Below, piece by piece: positions 25,003 to 33,301 of a DNA stretch of 64,000 nucleotides. The stretch spans positions 2,666,001-2,730,000 of the forward strand of contig CAWAIS010000001.1 of assembly GCA_963782255.1 (NCBI GenBank), given 5' to 3'. The number at the start of each line of letters is the position of its first letter. The first letter of the stretch is position 1. Made by a program: the position numbers and the translations under genes. The notes below the pieces were generated by a model. The model was not told the DNA's origin. It was given only the letters and a program-made list of their open reading frames with translations, and searched no databases. The DNA comes from Roseiarcus sp963782255 (GTDB lineage Bacteria; Pseudomonadota; Alphaproteobacteria; Rhizobiales; Beijerinckiaceae).

Positions 25003-25707
25003 ATGCGGGCGGAACCGATGGTTGTCCCGACGACCCTGGCGGCGCATCCTTGTTTCAAGACGCTCGACCCCGAGGCTTGCCGGGTTCTCGACCGGCAATG
25101 CATTTGGCTGAAGGCGCAAGCCGGCGCGTGGCTCATCGAGATGTCCGCCAACGACCGCGACGTCTTTTTCATCATGGCGGGGCACCTGCGCGCGGTGCAC
25201 AATCAGGCGCGCCAGGACCTCATTTTCTCTGACATGCTCGCAGGCTCTATCTTCGGCGAGATGGCCGCTTTCGACGGCGCGCCACGCGCCGCCAGCGTTT
25301 TCGCGGTCACTGATTCGGTCGTGGCGAAGATGCCGGCGTCCATCTTTGGGGAAATGATGTTTTCCCATCGCCCGCTCGGCGAGGCGGTCGTCTCAACTCT
25401 GATCCAGCGTCTCCGAGCGATGTCGGGCAGAGTAGGCGAGCTCGGCGCGCTCAACGTTCGCGCGCGCGTCCACGCCGAGCTCCTGCGCCTCGCGCGCCCG
25501 GACCGCGACAATCCGAAACGCGCCATCATCGTAACGCCGCCGAACCAGTCCGAGCTCGCCGCGCGCATCAACACGCGGCGCGAGACGGTGTCACGCGAGC
25601 TCAACGCGATGGAGCGCCGAGGCCTGATCGAACGCCGGCGCGGCGCCATCGTCATCAACGACGCGATTCGTCTGAGCGCCACGATCGCCGAAGCAGATAG
25701 CGGTTAG
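25003..25707 (+). CDS. CRP/FNR-family transcription regulator, CRP type
   Basis: A 234-residue protein. The cyclic-nucleotide pocket is visible in GSIFGEMAAFDGAPRAASVF (Gly-Glu and Arg-Ala-Ala). No N-terminal Cys cluster of FNR is present. The dimer helix follows, then the winged helix-turn-helix with NQSELAARINTRRETVSREL; RETVSR matches the RETVGR of enteric CRP, which reads TGTGA. Two perfect CRP sites upstream suggest autoregulation. An alternative ATG lies five codons downstream. It probably binds cAMP, but this is not proven by sequence. Confidence 0.85.
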   Translation: MRAEPMVVPTTLAAHPCFKTLDPEACRVLDRQCIWLKAQAGAWLIEMSANDRDVFFIMAGHLRAVHNQARQDLIFSDMLAGSIFGEMAAFDGAPRAASVFAVTDSVVAKMPASIFGEMMFSHRPLGEAVVSTLIQRLRAMSGRVGELGALNVRARVHAELLRLARPDRDNPKRAIIVTPPNQSELAARINTRRETVSRELNAMERRGLIERRRGAIVINDAIRLSATIAEADSG

Positions 25708-25756
25708 AGCGGACCTCACGTTGGCGCTCGGCGAGCGCCGTAGCGCGCGACCGCGC

Positions 25757-26596
25757 CTACGGCGCCTCCAGCATCTTCGCTTCGCGCTCGCGCTCAAGAT
25801 CGCGGGCGATGTCGGCCGCGGTCTTGCCGCGGTCGTCCTTGAGGTCGCGCCTCGCGCCGTGATCGAGAAGCGTCTTCAGGGTCGCCTCCACGTCCTCGAT
25901 GCCGGCGCTGGCGTCGTGGCCGGCGGCCCACATGAGCGCTGTGAGCCCGTGGCCGTAGCGACGGTTGACGTCGACCCCCGCCTGAATCAGGAGCTCGACG
26001 ATCGGCGCATAGGCGCGCCCCGCCGCATAGACCATGGCGCCCTTGCCGTCGTCGTCGAGCGCATTTGCGTCGGCGCCGTGCCTCAGCATGAGTTCGACGC
26101 TGTCCGCAGAGCCGTTGAAGGCCGCCGCGGCCAGTGGCCTGAGCTCGCTGCGCCCGGGGATGTTCGGGTCGCCGCCGTGCTCGATCAGCACGCGCACGGC
26201 CTCGGGCCTGTCCGCTTCGGCGGCATAGAATAGCGGCGTCGAACCGTTGATCGCGCGCGCGTTGATGTTCGCTTTCCGGTCGATGAAGAGCGTCACGAGC
26301 TTGATCTTGCCGGCTTGAGCCGCCCTGGCGAGCGCCGTCGCCCCTTCACGGTCCCGGGCGTCGACCGCCGCGCCGCGTCCGAGGAGCGCGCGCGCCACCT
26401 TCTCGCAGCCAAGCCGCGCTGATGAGAAGAGGAGCGCCGTCGCCTGGAAGGCGTCGCCCTCCTTGAGTTCGTCAACCGCGTGCGCCAGATCGCCGCAACA
26501 GTCCGCCGCGCGCGCCGCGCGCGCCGCGCACGGCGCGAGAGCGAGCGCGAAAATCGCCAACACCGTCAGACGCACGAGCTCTGCCCTTTCCTTCAT
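25757..26596 (-). CDS. Exported ankyrin-repeat protein
   Basis: A 279-residue product. MKERAELVRLTVLAIFALAL up to ARAARAADC is a signal peptide. At least five ankyrin repeats follow (GCEKVARALLGRGAAVDARD, NGSTPLFYAAEADRPEAVRV, DSVELMLRHGADANALDDDG, APIVELLIQAGVDVNRRYGH, TLKTLLDHGARRDLKDDRGK). It is a periplasmic protein-binding scaffold. Its ATG overlaps the asparaginase stop codon by four bases (ATGA), so the two are translationally coupled, although a functional link is not obvious. Confidence 0.85.
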   Translation of the reverse strand: MKERAELVRLTVLAIFALALAPCAARAARAADCCGDLAHAVDELKEGDAFQATALLFSSARLGCEKVARALLGRGAAVDARDREGATALARAAQAGKIKLVTLFIDRKANINARAINGSTPLFYAAEADRPEAVRVLIEHGGDPNIPGRSELRPLAAAAFNGSADSVELMLRHGADANALDDDGKGAMVYAAGRAYAPIVELLIQAGVDVNRRYGHGLTALMWAAGHDASAGIEDVEATLKTLLDHGARRDLKDDRGKTAADIARDLEREREAKMLEAP

Positions 26597-27612
26597 GGGA
26601 CCGCCCGATGCGCCAGTGGGCCGGCGGGCCGCAAGAAGCCGGTCTCGACGCCGTTCCAATTCAAGATGCGCGGCGAGATGAACGGCGCAAGCCGCGCGCT
26701 CAGGGCGTCGCCGAACCCGCCGTAGCGCCGGATCAACGCGGCAATCGCGACCTGCGCCCCCCGCTTCGCGCCGTCGTCGACCTTGACCGCGAGTCCAAGG
26801 CCCTCGTCGGGCAGCGCGGCGCAGAATACGCCCTCCGCCCCCGTCTTCGTGAAGACGCGCGCCCCGAAAATGGTCATGACATCGGTGTCGAACCGCCCAA
26901 CGCCGGCGACCATTGTGGGATGCGCCGCAACCGCCGCCCGGATCCGCTCTGCCGAGGCCGCGCGCGGCGAAGGCAGGCCCTGCCCCGTCGCGAAGCGGGC
27001 GAAGCCGTGAGCGAGGCTTCTGAGCGGCATTGCATAGGCGGGGATCGAGCATCCGTCGACGCCGCGCGTCTCTTCGTCGAGGCTCGCCTTGGTCACGTCC
27101 GCGAGCGCTTGGGTGACTTCCCGCTGAACGGCGTGGCCCGGCGCGACATAGCCTTTCGGATCGACGCCCTTCGCGCAGGCGACGCAGATGAAGCCCGCGT
27201 GCTTGCCTGAGCAATTGTTGTGCAGCGCGCTCGGGGAAGCGCCGACAATTGCGAGCGCCCGCGCCGCCGCTTCGCCGAGCGGCCAGTGCGCCCCGCATTC
27301 GAGCGCGCGGTCGTCCCGCCCGGCCTTGGTCAGCATCGCCCGCACCGTCGCGACATGCTCCTCTTCGCCCGAATGCGAAGCGCAGGCGAGCGCGATCTCC
27401 TTGGCCGTCAGGCCGAGACGGTCGGCCGCGCCACTCTCGATCAGGGGCAGAGCCTGCAACGCCTTGACCGCCGAGCGCGGATAGACCGGCCGCTCGACGT
27501 CGCCGAACGCCATCACCAACCGCCCGTCGGCGTCGACGACCGCGCCCGCGCCGCGATGGGCCGATTCGACCCGCCCGTCGCGCAGGGCCTCGGCGATAAC
27601 GGGGTTGATCAT
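26593..27612 (-). CDS. Class 3 (rhizobial-type) L-asparaginase
   Basis: A 339-residue enzyme of the Asparaginase_II family, which hydrolyses asparagine to aspartate and ammonia and is unrelated to the bacterial type I/II enzymes. The active-site serines are in ACASHSGEEEH and NNCSGKHAGF. The metal-binding Cys, Lys and Cys of this class are visible in NNCSGKHAG and GVDGCSIPAYAMP. Length is as in Rhizobium etli ReAV. The gene is divergent from the CBS-BON gene. Confidence 0.85.
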   Translation of the reverse strand: MINPVIAEALRDGRVESAHRGAGAVVDADGRLVMAFGDVERPVYPRSAVKALQALPLIESGAADRLGLTAKEIALACASHSGEEEHVATVRAMLTKAGRDDRALECGAHWPLGEAAARALAIVGASPSALHNNCSGKHAGFICVACAKGVDPKGYVAPGHAVQREVTQALADVTKASLDEETRGVDGCSIPAYAMPLRSLAHGFARFATGQGLPSPRAASAERIRAAVAAHPTMVAGVGRFDTDVMTIFGARVFTKTGAEGVFCAALPDEGLGLAVKVDDGAKRGAQVAIAALIRRYGGFGDALSARLAPFISPRILNWNGVETGFLRPAGPLAHRAVP

Positions 27613-27773
27613 GGGAGGGTCCTCGGAGTTGGGCGGTGGGCAATAGCAATTGCAGGGAGGGCGCCAAGCCGGGTGAAGCCCGAATGTTCAATTCGGCCCG
27701 TCCTGCCGCCTGCCGCCTATTGCCTACTGCGTATCCCCTTCGATACTCCAGCCCCAACAACGAGGCTTCCCCC

Positions 27774-28496
27774 ATGCGCGTTCGAGACGTGATGACCTAC
27801 GGCGTGATCGGCGTGGCGGAAACGGCGACGCTCGCCGAAGCGGTCGAGACCATGCTGCGCTCGCGCGTCAGCGCGCTCTTCGTGTTCGACCCCGACCACG
27901 CGCTCGTTGGCGTCCTGAGCGAGGGCGACCTCTTGCGCCGCGCCGAGCTCGGCACGGAGCGCAAGCGGCCGCAGTGGCTCGAATACATGCTGAGCGGAGG
28001 GCGGCTCGCCGAGGCCTACGCGCGCAGCCACGGGCGCAAGGTCGGCGAGATCATGACAACGAAAGTGGTCACGATCTCCGAGGACGCAGACCTCGGCGAG
28101 GCCGTCGATCTCATGCTGAAGCGCAACGTCAAGCGCCTGCCGGTCTTGCGCAAGGATGCGCTCGTCGGCGTCGTCTCCCGCTCGGACCTGCTGAAGGGCC
28201 TGCTTGCGGCGATGCCGAAGTCCGAAGGGGCCCACCCTGACGCCGAGATCAAGGCCGCGATCCAGGCGGAGCTCGACAAGCTCGGCTGGGCGCCGCGCGC
28301 GAGCGTACGCGTCGAGGTTGCGCAGGGCGTCGTCACCTTCGACGGCGCGATCACCGACGAGCGCGTCCGCGCCGGCCTCAAGGTCATCGCCGAGAACACG
28401 GCCGGCGTGAAGGAGGTCCACGACCACATGTGCTGGATCGAGCCGAACTCGGGCTTCTACCTGCCGTCGGAAGAGGAGGAGAAGCGGGGCGGCTAG
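27774..28496 (+). CDS. Two CBS domains plus BON domain protein
   Basis: A 240-residue protein from the ATG giving MRVRDVMTYGVIGVAETATL; upstream in-frame codons are not protein-like. The tandem CBS pair (AVETMLRSRVSALFVFD and VGEIMTTKVVTISEDADLG) should sense an adenosyl ligand. The BON domain (EIKAAIQAELDKLGWAPRAS, then VTFDGAITDERVRAGLKVIA) often binds membranes or partners. Such proteins respond to energy state. The 3' end is Glu/Lys-rich. Confidence 0.9.
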   Translation: MRVRDVMTYGVIGVAETATLAEAVETMLRSRVSALFVFDPDHALVGVLSEGDLLRRAELGTERKRPQWLEYMLSGGRLAEAYARSHGRKVGEIMTTKVVTISEDADLGEAVDLMLKRNVKRLPVLRKDALVGVVSRSDLLKGLLAAMPKSEGAHPDAEIKAAIQAELDKLGWAPRASVRVEVAQGVVTFDGAITDERVRAGLKVIAENTAGVKEVHDHMCWIEPNSGFYLPSEEEEKRGG

Positions 28497-28640
28497 CCCG
28501 GCTTCCGGCGATCGCGGCGTCTGGCCGGCGGATCGGCTGCCTCCGTCATCCGGATGCGGCATGGGTTCCGGTCGCGCGCGGCAGGATCGACGCAGCAGGC
28601 GATTTAGCAATACCATTATGTTTTTTTGGCCGAAAGCCGC

Positions 28641-28730
28641 CAAGGAAAACCAAGCCAATCCAAGCTAGATCAAACCAAATGCAAGGAAAATGCAAAGAAT
28701 TAACCTTGTATTTCCTTGCATTTCCTTTGG
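28641..28730. repeat. Helically phased CCAAG array with inverted symmetry
   Basis: CAAG-type words start at 28641, 28651, 28661, 28671, 28682 and 28693, then the complement CCTTG/CCTTT at 28704, 28714 and 28724: nine words spaced 10-11 bases. AAATGCAAGGAAA (28677-28689) and TTTCCTTGCATTT (28711-28723) form a perfect 13-bp inverted repeat. The stretch is AT-rich in a GC-rich genome and non-coding. Confidence 0.7.
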
Positions 28731-28789
28731 CGAATCGGGACTTTTCAATGGGTTACAGGCGACTCAGGCCAAAAAAAATTTCAAACCTC

Positions 28790-30434
28790 GCAGACCGTGC
28801 GGAAACTGCTTGCGCCCACGGCTTTGCGCACTCGGGCGGCGACGGACGGGGGTTTCGACTTTTTTCGGGTGCGACAAGGCCTGTGTCGATCCTGTGGCCG
28901 CCCATGTCGGCTCTTTAGGCGCGGATTGGGTACGCCGCTCACCCCCGAACCGCCGCTACCATCGGCTCGACGCCGATGACATTGAGGGCGCGGCGCAAGT
29001 TGTAGACGAGCGCGGTCAGGCTAAACTCGGCGCGCACGTTTTCGAGGCTGCGCATCAGGAACGCGCCCTGATACATCCATTGCTTGATGCTGCCGAAGGG
29101 ATGCTCGACGACCTCGCGGCGACGGTCGAGAATGTGCGGCCTCGCTTTGAGGCGTTCGGCCATGCGATCGAGCACGTCCTCATTTTCGAGACGGGACACC
29201 GAGCGAACGTCGTTTGTGCATCGCGCGCGCAGCGGACAAACGCGACAGGCCTTCGGGGCGCCGTAATCGATCTTCTCGAGATCGCGCAGCCGGCCGCGGC
29301 GGATCGGCGTCAGCAACTGCCCGGCCGGGCAGACGTAGGCGTCGCGCCCAGCATCGTATCGGAACTCGTCCTTGCGGAAGAAACCCTTGCGCACCGACGA
29401 TCCTCGTTGAGGCTTGGGGACATGAGGAATGCAGCCGGCCTTCTCGCAGGCCTCGATGTCCTCGACTTTGAAGTAGCCACGATCGGCGACGACGTCGATC
29501 GTTTCGACCCCGAGAATTTCGCGGGCCGGCTCGGCGGTCTGCGTCAGCAGTCCCATGTCGACGACCTGGTTGGTCACTGCCTGCTCGACGATCATCTTGT
29601 TCTTCGCGTCGACCGCGACCTGCGCGTTGTAGCCCACACCGATCTTCGTATGCGCGGCCATGGCGCGGCTGTCGGGATCGGTCAGCGAGATCTGGTCCTC
29701 GCCGGTCCGGTCAAGCTGGGCCAGCATCGCCTCGTAACGGCCGCGCTTCTTGCGCAAGGCCTCGATCTTCTCGGCGAGATTTTTCGTGCGCGCCCCACCG
29801 GCCGACGCGCCGTCTTCGATGTCGCTCGCGTCGAGCCGCGCGAGATAATCGTTCAGCCTCTCATCGGCGGCGCGGATGAACTCGCGCAACGAAGTGCGGG
29901 TGAAGTTGCGATCCTTGTTGTTGACCGCCTTGATGCGAGTTCCATCGACGGCGAGCAACTCGCGGCCGTAAAGGTCGAGCCGTCGACACAGCAGGACGAA
30001 CTGACGAAACACGGCGCGGAACGCCGCGCGATTGTCGCGTCGAAAGTCGGCGATGGTCTTGAAGTCGGGCCTGAGGCTGCGCAGAAGCCAGATGACCTCG
30101 ATGTTGCGATGGGCTTCGCGCTCCAGCCGCCGGCTCGATCGGACCCGGTTCAGATAGCCGTAGATATAGAGCTTCAACAGGTCGCCGGGCGCATACCCCG
30201 GACGCCCCGTCGCCTTCGCCGTCACTCGCGCGAACCCCGCCGCCGCGAGGTCCAGCCCGTCAACGAAGGCGTCGATGAACCGAACCGGATTTCCAGCGTC
30301 CACGTAATCGTCCACCGCCTCCGGCAGCAACAGGAGCTGGTCGCGCTCGAATCCGGCAATGTGAGTCATGCGCGATTCTAGCCCGCGCGCCGATTCGAAG
30401 GAATCCGCTCACGCCGACTTTTCGCACGGTCTGC
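28790..30434 (-). mobile_element. IS1182-family insertion sequence
   Basis: A 1645-bp element with terminal inverted repeats GCAGACCGTGCGGAAA (left) and GCAGACCGTGCGAAAA (right), one mismatch. No clear target duplication was found. The last 25 bases are identical to window bases 1-25, showing a second copy in direct orientation. Confidence 0.85.
28939..30369 (-). CDS. IS1182-family transposase
   Basis: A 476-residue DDE transposase. The N-terminal DUF772 domain holds VDDYVDAGNPVRFIDAFVDG and RPGYAPGDLLKLYIYGYLNR. The catalytic part has LLAVDGTRIKAVNNKDRNFT (Asp), VADRGYFKVEDIEACEKAGC (Asp) and EHPFGSIKQWMYQGAF (Glu). A zinc-binding-like Cys set (YVCPAGQ, CRVCPLRARC) precedes the last motif. 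Full length and uninterrupted, so it is probably active. Confidence 0.92.
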   Translation of the reverse strand: MTHIAGFERDQLLLLPEAVDDYVDAGNPVRFIDAFVDGLDLAAAGFARVTAKATGRPGYAPGDLLKLYIYGYLNRVRSSRRLEREAHRNIEVIWLLRSLRPDFKTIADFRRDNRAAFRAVFRQFVLLCRRLDLYGRELLAVDGTRIKAVNNKDRNFTRTSLREFIRAADERLNDYLARLDASDIEDGASAGGARTKNLAEKIEALRKKRGRYEAMLAQLDRTGEDQISLTDPDSRAMAAHTKIGVGYNAQVAVDAKNKMIVEQAVTNQVVDMGLLTQTAEPAREILGVETIDVVADRGYFKVEDIEACEKAGCIPHVPKPQRGSSVRKGFFRKDEFRYDAGRDAYVCPAGQLLTPIRRGRLRDLEKIDYGAPKACRVCPLRARCTNDVRSVSRLENEDVLDRMAERLKARPHILDRRREVVEHPFGSIKQWMYQGAFLMRSLENVRAEFSLTALVYNLRRALNVIGVEPMVAAVRG

Positions 30435-30791
30435 TCGATTTTTGCGTGGGCGACCTGCCGCCTCCGCCTTCAAGGAGCCCTCGGCAACGAGGTCGAAAGG
30501 GCCGATGAGCAGCCGGTCGCACGCGGGGATCTATAAGGGGATCTATAAAAAGGGTCATCTCGCCAAGCTCGGATTCCGTTATTCGGAAAGGATTTGTTTG
30601 CGCTTATCGAGGGAGGGGGATTACGCCGGCTATCGTCATGATGGGCGAGGCCCGTTTATTCCCCAGATTGGCACAACCTCCCATCCCTGCCTTCCCCCAC
30701 CGTAGCTCGTCGAAAGACGGGCGTTCTTCCGAACGCCCTTTGGGGGGAAGGAGAACGCCTCCAATTTGGCGGAAGCGGGCGTTTATTATTT
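30435..30791. other. Gene-less spacer between two insertion sequences
   Basis: About 355 bases hold no convincing gene. A short direct repeat GGGATCTATAA occurs twice about 15 bases apart (30524-30547). A GC-rich inverted pair, GGGCGTTC-TTCC-GAACGCCC, lies near 30720-30740. Confidence 0.5.
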
Positions 30792-31825
30792 CCTGATTAC
30801 GCGGCAACGTCAGCCAGTTTTAGCAAGCGGTAAGGCATCGGGAGGGTCCTCAGCGCAACGAATGCGAGGCGGGGGGTCATGGTTTCGAGCTCGTATCGGC
30901 GATTGAATCGATATTCGAACTCCGCGAGATATCGAGGGACGTGTTTTTCTCCTACGGCTCGGTAGGTCCCGACGAGGGCGGCTTTGATATTGCCCAATGC
31001 GGTATTGACCCATTTGAAAGCAGGGGTGCGAACCGCTTGCTTGCCGCTTCCGGTCTTTATTGAGGTGTGCAGGCATCCGGCTTGGGTGACGGCGGCGAAG
31101 CACGCCAGGCCGTCGGAGACGATATTGGCGCCGGGCCTGAGCGCGGTGCTTGCGAGTTTTCGGATCGCAAAGCTGCTGAAGGCTTTGACAGGCCGAAGGA
31201 TGATTTGATCTGGCTTGCCGTCGTCGGTTGTCGCGACCGCAGCGACGAACGGCGTCTTGCCTGTTGCGCCGCGCCCGCGGCGGCCGGACCGGGCGCCGCC
31301 GATATAGGCGTCGTCCATCTGGACGTTGCCTTTCAAGCGTTTGCTCGCGTTACGCTCCAACATGACTTGAGCGAGCTTGTGCTTCATCATCCAAGCAGCC
31401 GTCTGGGTGACGCCAAGGCGTCGACCGAGTTCGATACTGGAAATGCCCTTCTTTGATTGCGTGACCAGGTAGATCGTCTTGAACCAGATGCGCAGCGGCA
31501 GCTTGCTCGAAGCGAAGATCGTTCCCGCTTTGACAGAGGTCTGCTTGCGACACGCGTTACACTGGAATAAACGCCGCGCGCCGCGCGTGACGACGCAGTG
31601 ATCAGCGCCCTTGCACCCGGGACATTCGAACCCGTTCGGCCACCGCCATTTGACCAGCGCCGCATGACATTGCTCTTCGGTTCCGTAAATCTCCGCGAAA
31701 CGAGCCTCGCTGAGGCCTTTCTGAAACTGAACCTGATTGCGCGCCATCAGAGAACCCCTGCGAAAACAACATGTTCATGTTCCGTTCTACTGAACGTCTG
31801 AAGCTGACGCAAGCGCGTAATCAGG
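30792..31825 (-). mobile_element. IS1595-family (ISXO2-like) insertion sequence
   Basis: A 1034-bp element with 23-bp terminal repeats that begin CCTGATTACGCG on both ends and share CGTCAGC after a 4-base difference. An exact 8-bp target duplication TATTATTT flanks it (30784-30791 and 31826-31833), the size typical of the family. The insertion therefore looks recent. Confidence 0.93.
30797..31747 (-). CDS. IS1595-family transposase
   Basis: A 316-residue protein. The N-terminal zinc ribbon is FECPGCKGADHCVVTRGARR with QCNACRKQTSVKAGT, followed by a helix-turn-helix (SSIELGRRLGVTQTAAWMMK). The DDxxD-type catalytic core begins QMDDAYIGGARSGRRG and continues with IVSDGLACF and the C-terminal YLAEFEYRFNRRYE. 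The stop codon lies inside the left terminal repeat. It appears intact. Confidence 0.92.
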   Translation of the reverse strand: MARNQVQFQKGLSEARFAEIYGTEEQCHAALVKWRWPNGFECPGCKGADHCVVTRGARRLFQCNACRKQTSVKAGTIFASSKLPLRIWFKTIYLVTQSKKGISSIELGRRLGVTQTAAWMMKHKLAQVMLERNASKRLKGNVQMDDAYIGGARSGRRGRGATGKTPFVAAVATTDDGKPDQIILRPVKAFSSFAIRKLASTALRPGANIVSDGLACFAAVTQAGCLHTSIKTGSGKQAVRTPAFKWVNTALGNIKAALVGTYRAVGEKHVPRYLAEFEYRFNRRYELETMTPRLAFVALRTLPMPYRLLKLADVAA

Positions 31826-31870
31826 TATTATTTTGAAGGCGACCACGCCTGGCGCATGGGCGGATGGTAA

Positions 31871-31949
31871 AAACTCGGGCGCCGCCGCCGAGACGGCTAC
31901 CGGAAACTCGGGCGACACGGGCCGGTCTGCGGATACAAAAGCTCGGGCG
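31871..31949 (+). repeat. Three AAACTCGGGCG repeats upstream of the toxin gene
   Basis: AAACTCGGGCG at 31871-31881 and 31904-31914, and the variant AAAGCTCGGGCG at 31938-31949. A fourth exact copy is at 34735-34745, beyond the antitoxin gene and the ISAzo13 element. The outer pair also share GGATAC a few bases before. Confidence 0.65.
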
Positions 31950-32005
31950 GCTTCTGAAAACTCCCGATCGGCGCGCCGCTGTCCTGTAGCAACCGCCAAT
32001 TGTCC

Positions 32006-32034
32006 TTGAATGTTTGTATCCCCTAGGATACAAC
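32006..32034 (+). promoter_or_regulatory. Promoter and palindromic operator of toxin-antitoxin module 1
   Basis: TTGAAT (32006-32011), 17 bases, TACAAC (32029-32034) can act as promoter. The perfect-arm palindrome TTGTATCCCCTAGGATACAA (32013-32032) covers the spacer and the -10, a good position for an autorepressor. Transcription would start about at the GTG at 32040, so the message may be leaderless. Confidence 0.5.
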
Positions 32035-32039
32035 GGGGC

Positions 32040-32345
32040 GTGCTCACCCTCGTCCGGTCGTTGAAGTTCGACGCTTGGCTGCGCGGACTCGCCGATCATA
32101 AGGCGAGAGCGCGCATTTTCGCCCGCCTGACCAAGGCCGAGCTGGGACACTTCGGCGACTGCAAGCCGGTCGGCGAGGGCGTCTCCGAGATGCGGATCGA
32201 TGTCGGCCCCGGATACAGGATCTATTTCGTTCGGACGGGGCCGGCCGTCTATTTCCTGCTCGTGGGCGGCGACAAGTCGTCTCAGGACCGGGACATCGAA
32301 CAAGCGAAGGCGATGGCGCGCGAACTGAGGGAACAGGAACCATGA
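32040..32345 (+). CDS. RelE/HigB-type toxin of module 1
   Basis: About 101 residues, starting at GTG 32040 rather than the ATG at 32010, because aligning it with the second toxin in this window (39800) puts both tryptophan-leucine pairs at the same place and leaves the palindrome outside the gene. Conserved parts: FDAWLRGLADHKARARIFAR, CKPVGEGVSEMRIDVGPGYR and FLLVGGDKSSQDRDIEQAKA. Members of this addiction-killer family (COG3657 type) cleave mRNA on the ribosome. The antitoxin start overlaps the toxin stop codon (ATGA). Confidence 0.85.
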   Translation: MLTLVRSLKFDAWLRGLADHKARARIFARLTKAELGHFGDCKPVGEGVSEMRIDVGPGYRIYFVRTGPAVYFLLVGGDKSSQDRDIEQAKAMARELREQEP

Positions 32346-32878
32346 AAACGGATTACGCGCCGCTCGACATCGCCAGCTACCTCGACAACGAGGAAGTGAT
32401 CGCCGAGTACCTGACGGCGGCGGCCGAGGACGAGGACCAGAACGTGCTGCTCGCGGCGCTCGCCTACGTCGCGAAGGCGCGCGGCATGGCTCGGGTAGCG
32501 GAGGCTGCGGGGCTCGGTCGCGAAAGCCTCTACAAGACGCTGGCGCCCGGATCGCACCCACGATTCGAAACCATCCGAGCCATACTGCGCGCTCTCGATG
32601 TTGAGATCGCCGTGCGCGCGCCGGTGACCGACAAATCAGGCGAGAAGTCCAAAGCCACAGCCGAGAAGCGGGAAGTGATGACCGAAGCTCGGCGACTCGT
32701 CACGGAAGCAAGCGAAATCGCGGCCGCGATGGCGTCGCCCAGGTTGGCGGAGGAAATTATCAAGAGCCGGGCGCTGCGCGAGGAACTGGCGAAGCCCGAG
32801 TTGCCCGCGAAGAGGCCAAGCGGCAAAGCCCGCCGCCGGCAAACGAAGGGCATAAGCTTAGGGCCTGATGCGAAATAA
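32342..32878 (+). CDS. Antitoxin of module 1, with long tail altered by an IS
   Basis: A 178-residue product. Residues 1-95 match the DNA-binding antidote family (COG3636 type): DYAPLDIASYLDNEEVIAEY and the helix-turn-helix ARVAEAAGLGRESLYKTLAP. An unusual 80-residue Lys/Glu-rich helical extension follows. The last five residues (GPDAK) and the stop codon come from the ISAzo13 tip at 32861. With the IS removed the frame would end KGISLAPRS. The antitoxin is therefore nearly unchanged and likely functional. Confidence 0.8.
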   Translation: MKTDYAPLDIASYLDNEEVIAEYLTAAAEDEDQNVLLAALAYVAKARGMARVAEAAGLGRESLYKTLAPGSHPRFETIRAILRALDVEIAVRAPVTDKSGEKSKATAEKREVMTEARRLVTEASEIAAAMASPRLAEEIIKSRALREELAKPELPAKRPSGKARRRQTKGISLGPDAK

Positions 32879-32959
32879 CCGCTTTAGCCGATGCCGCGCT
32901 CGCGCGAACTGGATGGCATGGGGTTGCGGGCGCGAACCAGCCCCATGGCTGGGAGAGAG

Positions 32960-33301
32960 TTAGTATCCGCGGGCGCTCTGTTGCTTGAGCTTCTTAATTC
33001 TATGGCGTTGGTAAAGGTCGATCTCTCGGGACAGCGGCGTATTACGATGAAATCCGAGGTGTGTTATTGAGACTAGATTGGCGTTCTGGGTTTGTGGGCC
33101 GCCGATATCGAGGCAGCAGATTATGCCTCCTTCGTCTCCAGTATAAAATACGTCGATTACGTTGCACCTTTCCGGAATAGTCATCTCCGGAGACTTTTCC
33201 GCCAACAATCGGATGAGGCTTTGTGGGAGCCTCGCTTCGATTGGAACGACTGTCTTCAGTTTTTCCAAGAGGAAGTTGGTTTTCTCAAGATCGTCGATCA
33301 T
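32960..33301 (-). CDS. Passenger gene of the ISAzo13-type element
   Basis: A 113-residue protein (MIDDLEKTNFLLEKLKTVVP, PERCNVIDVFYTGDEGGIIC, LVSITHLGFHRNTPLSREID, ending KKLKQQSARGY) that I do not recognise. Its ATG overlaps the transposase stop codon as TGATG, the pattern of reinitiation, so it should be translated with the transposase. It lies wholly inside the IS tips. The pattern of short strands and a central Cys-Cys is compatible with a small alpha-beta domain. Base composition is lower in GC than the neighbours. Confidence 0.6.
   Translation of the reverse strand: MIDDLEKTNFLLEKLKTVVPIEARLPQSLIRLLAEKSPEMTIPERCNVIDVFYTGDEGGIICCLDIGGPQTQNANLVSITHLGFHRNTPLSREIDLYQRHRIKKLKQQSARGY

Noticed and set aside
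28641..28730. CRISPR array
   Set aside because: The periodic words are five bases with 10-11 base spacing, far too short for repeats and spacers, and no cas gene is present. No CRISPR array was seen anywhere in the window.
25..30410. Functional 30-kb composite IS1182 transposon
   Set aside because: The enclosed genes are core genes in normal order and no outer target duplication can be seen. Two independent insertions are more likely.
32010..32039. ATG at 32010 as toxin start
   Set aside because: The first ten codons are the palindromic operator, and alignment with the toxin at 39800 starts at GTG 32040.
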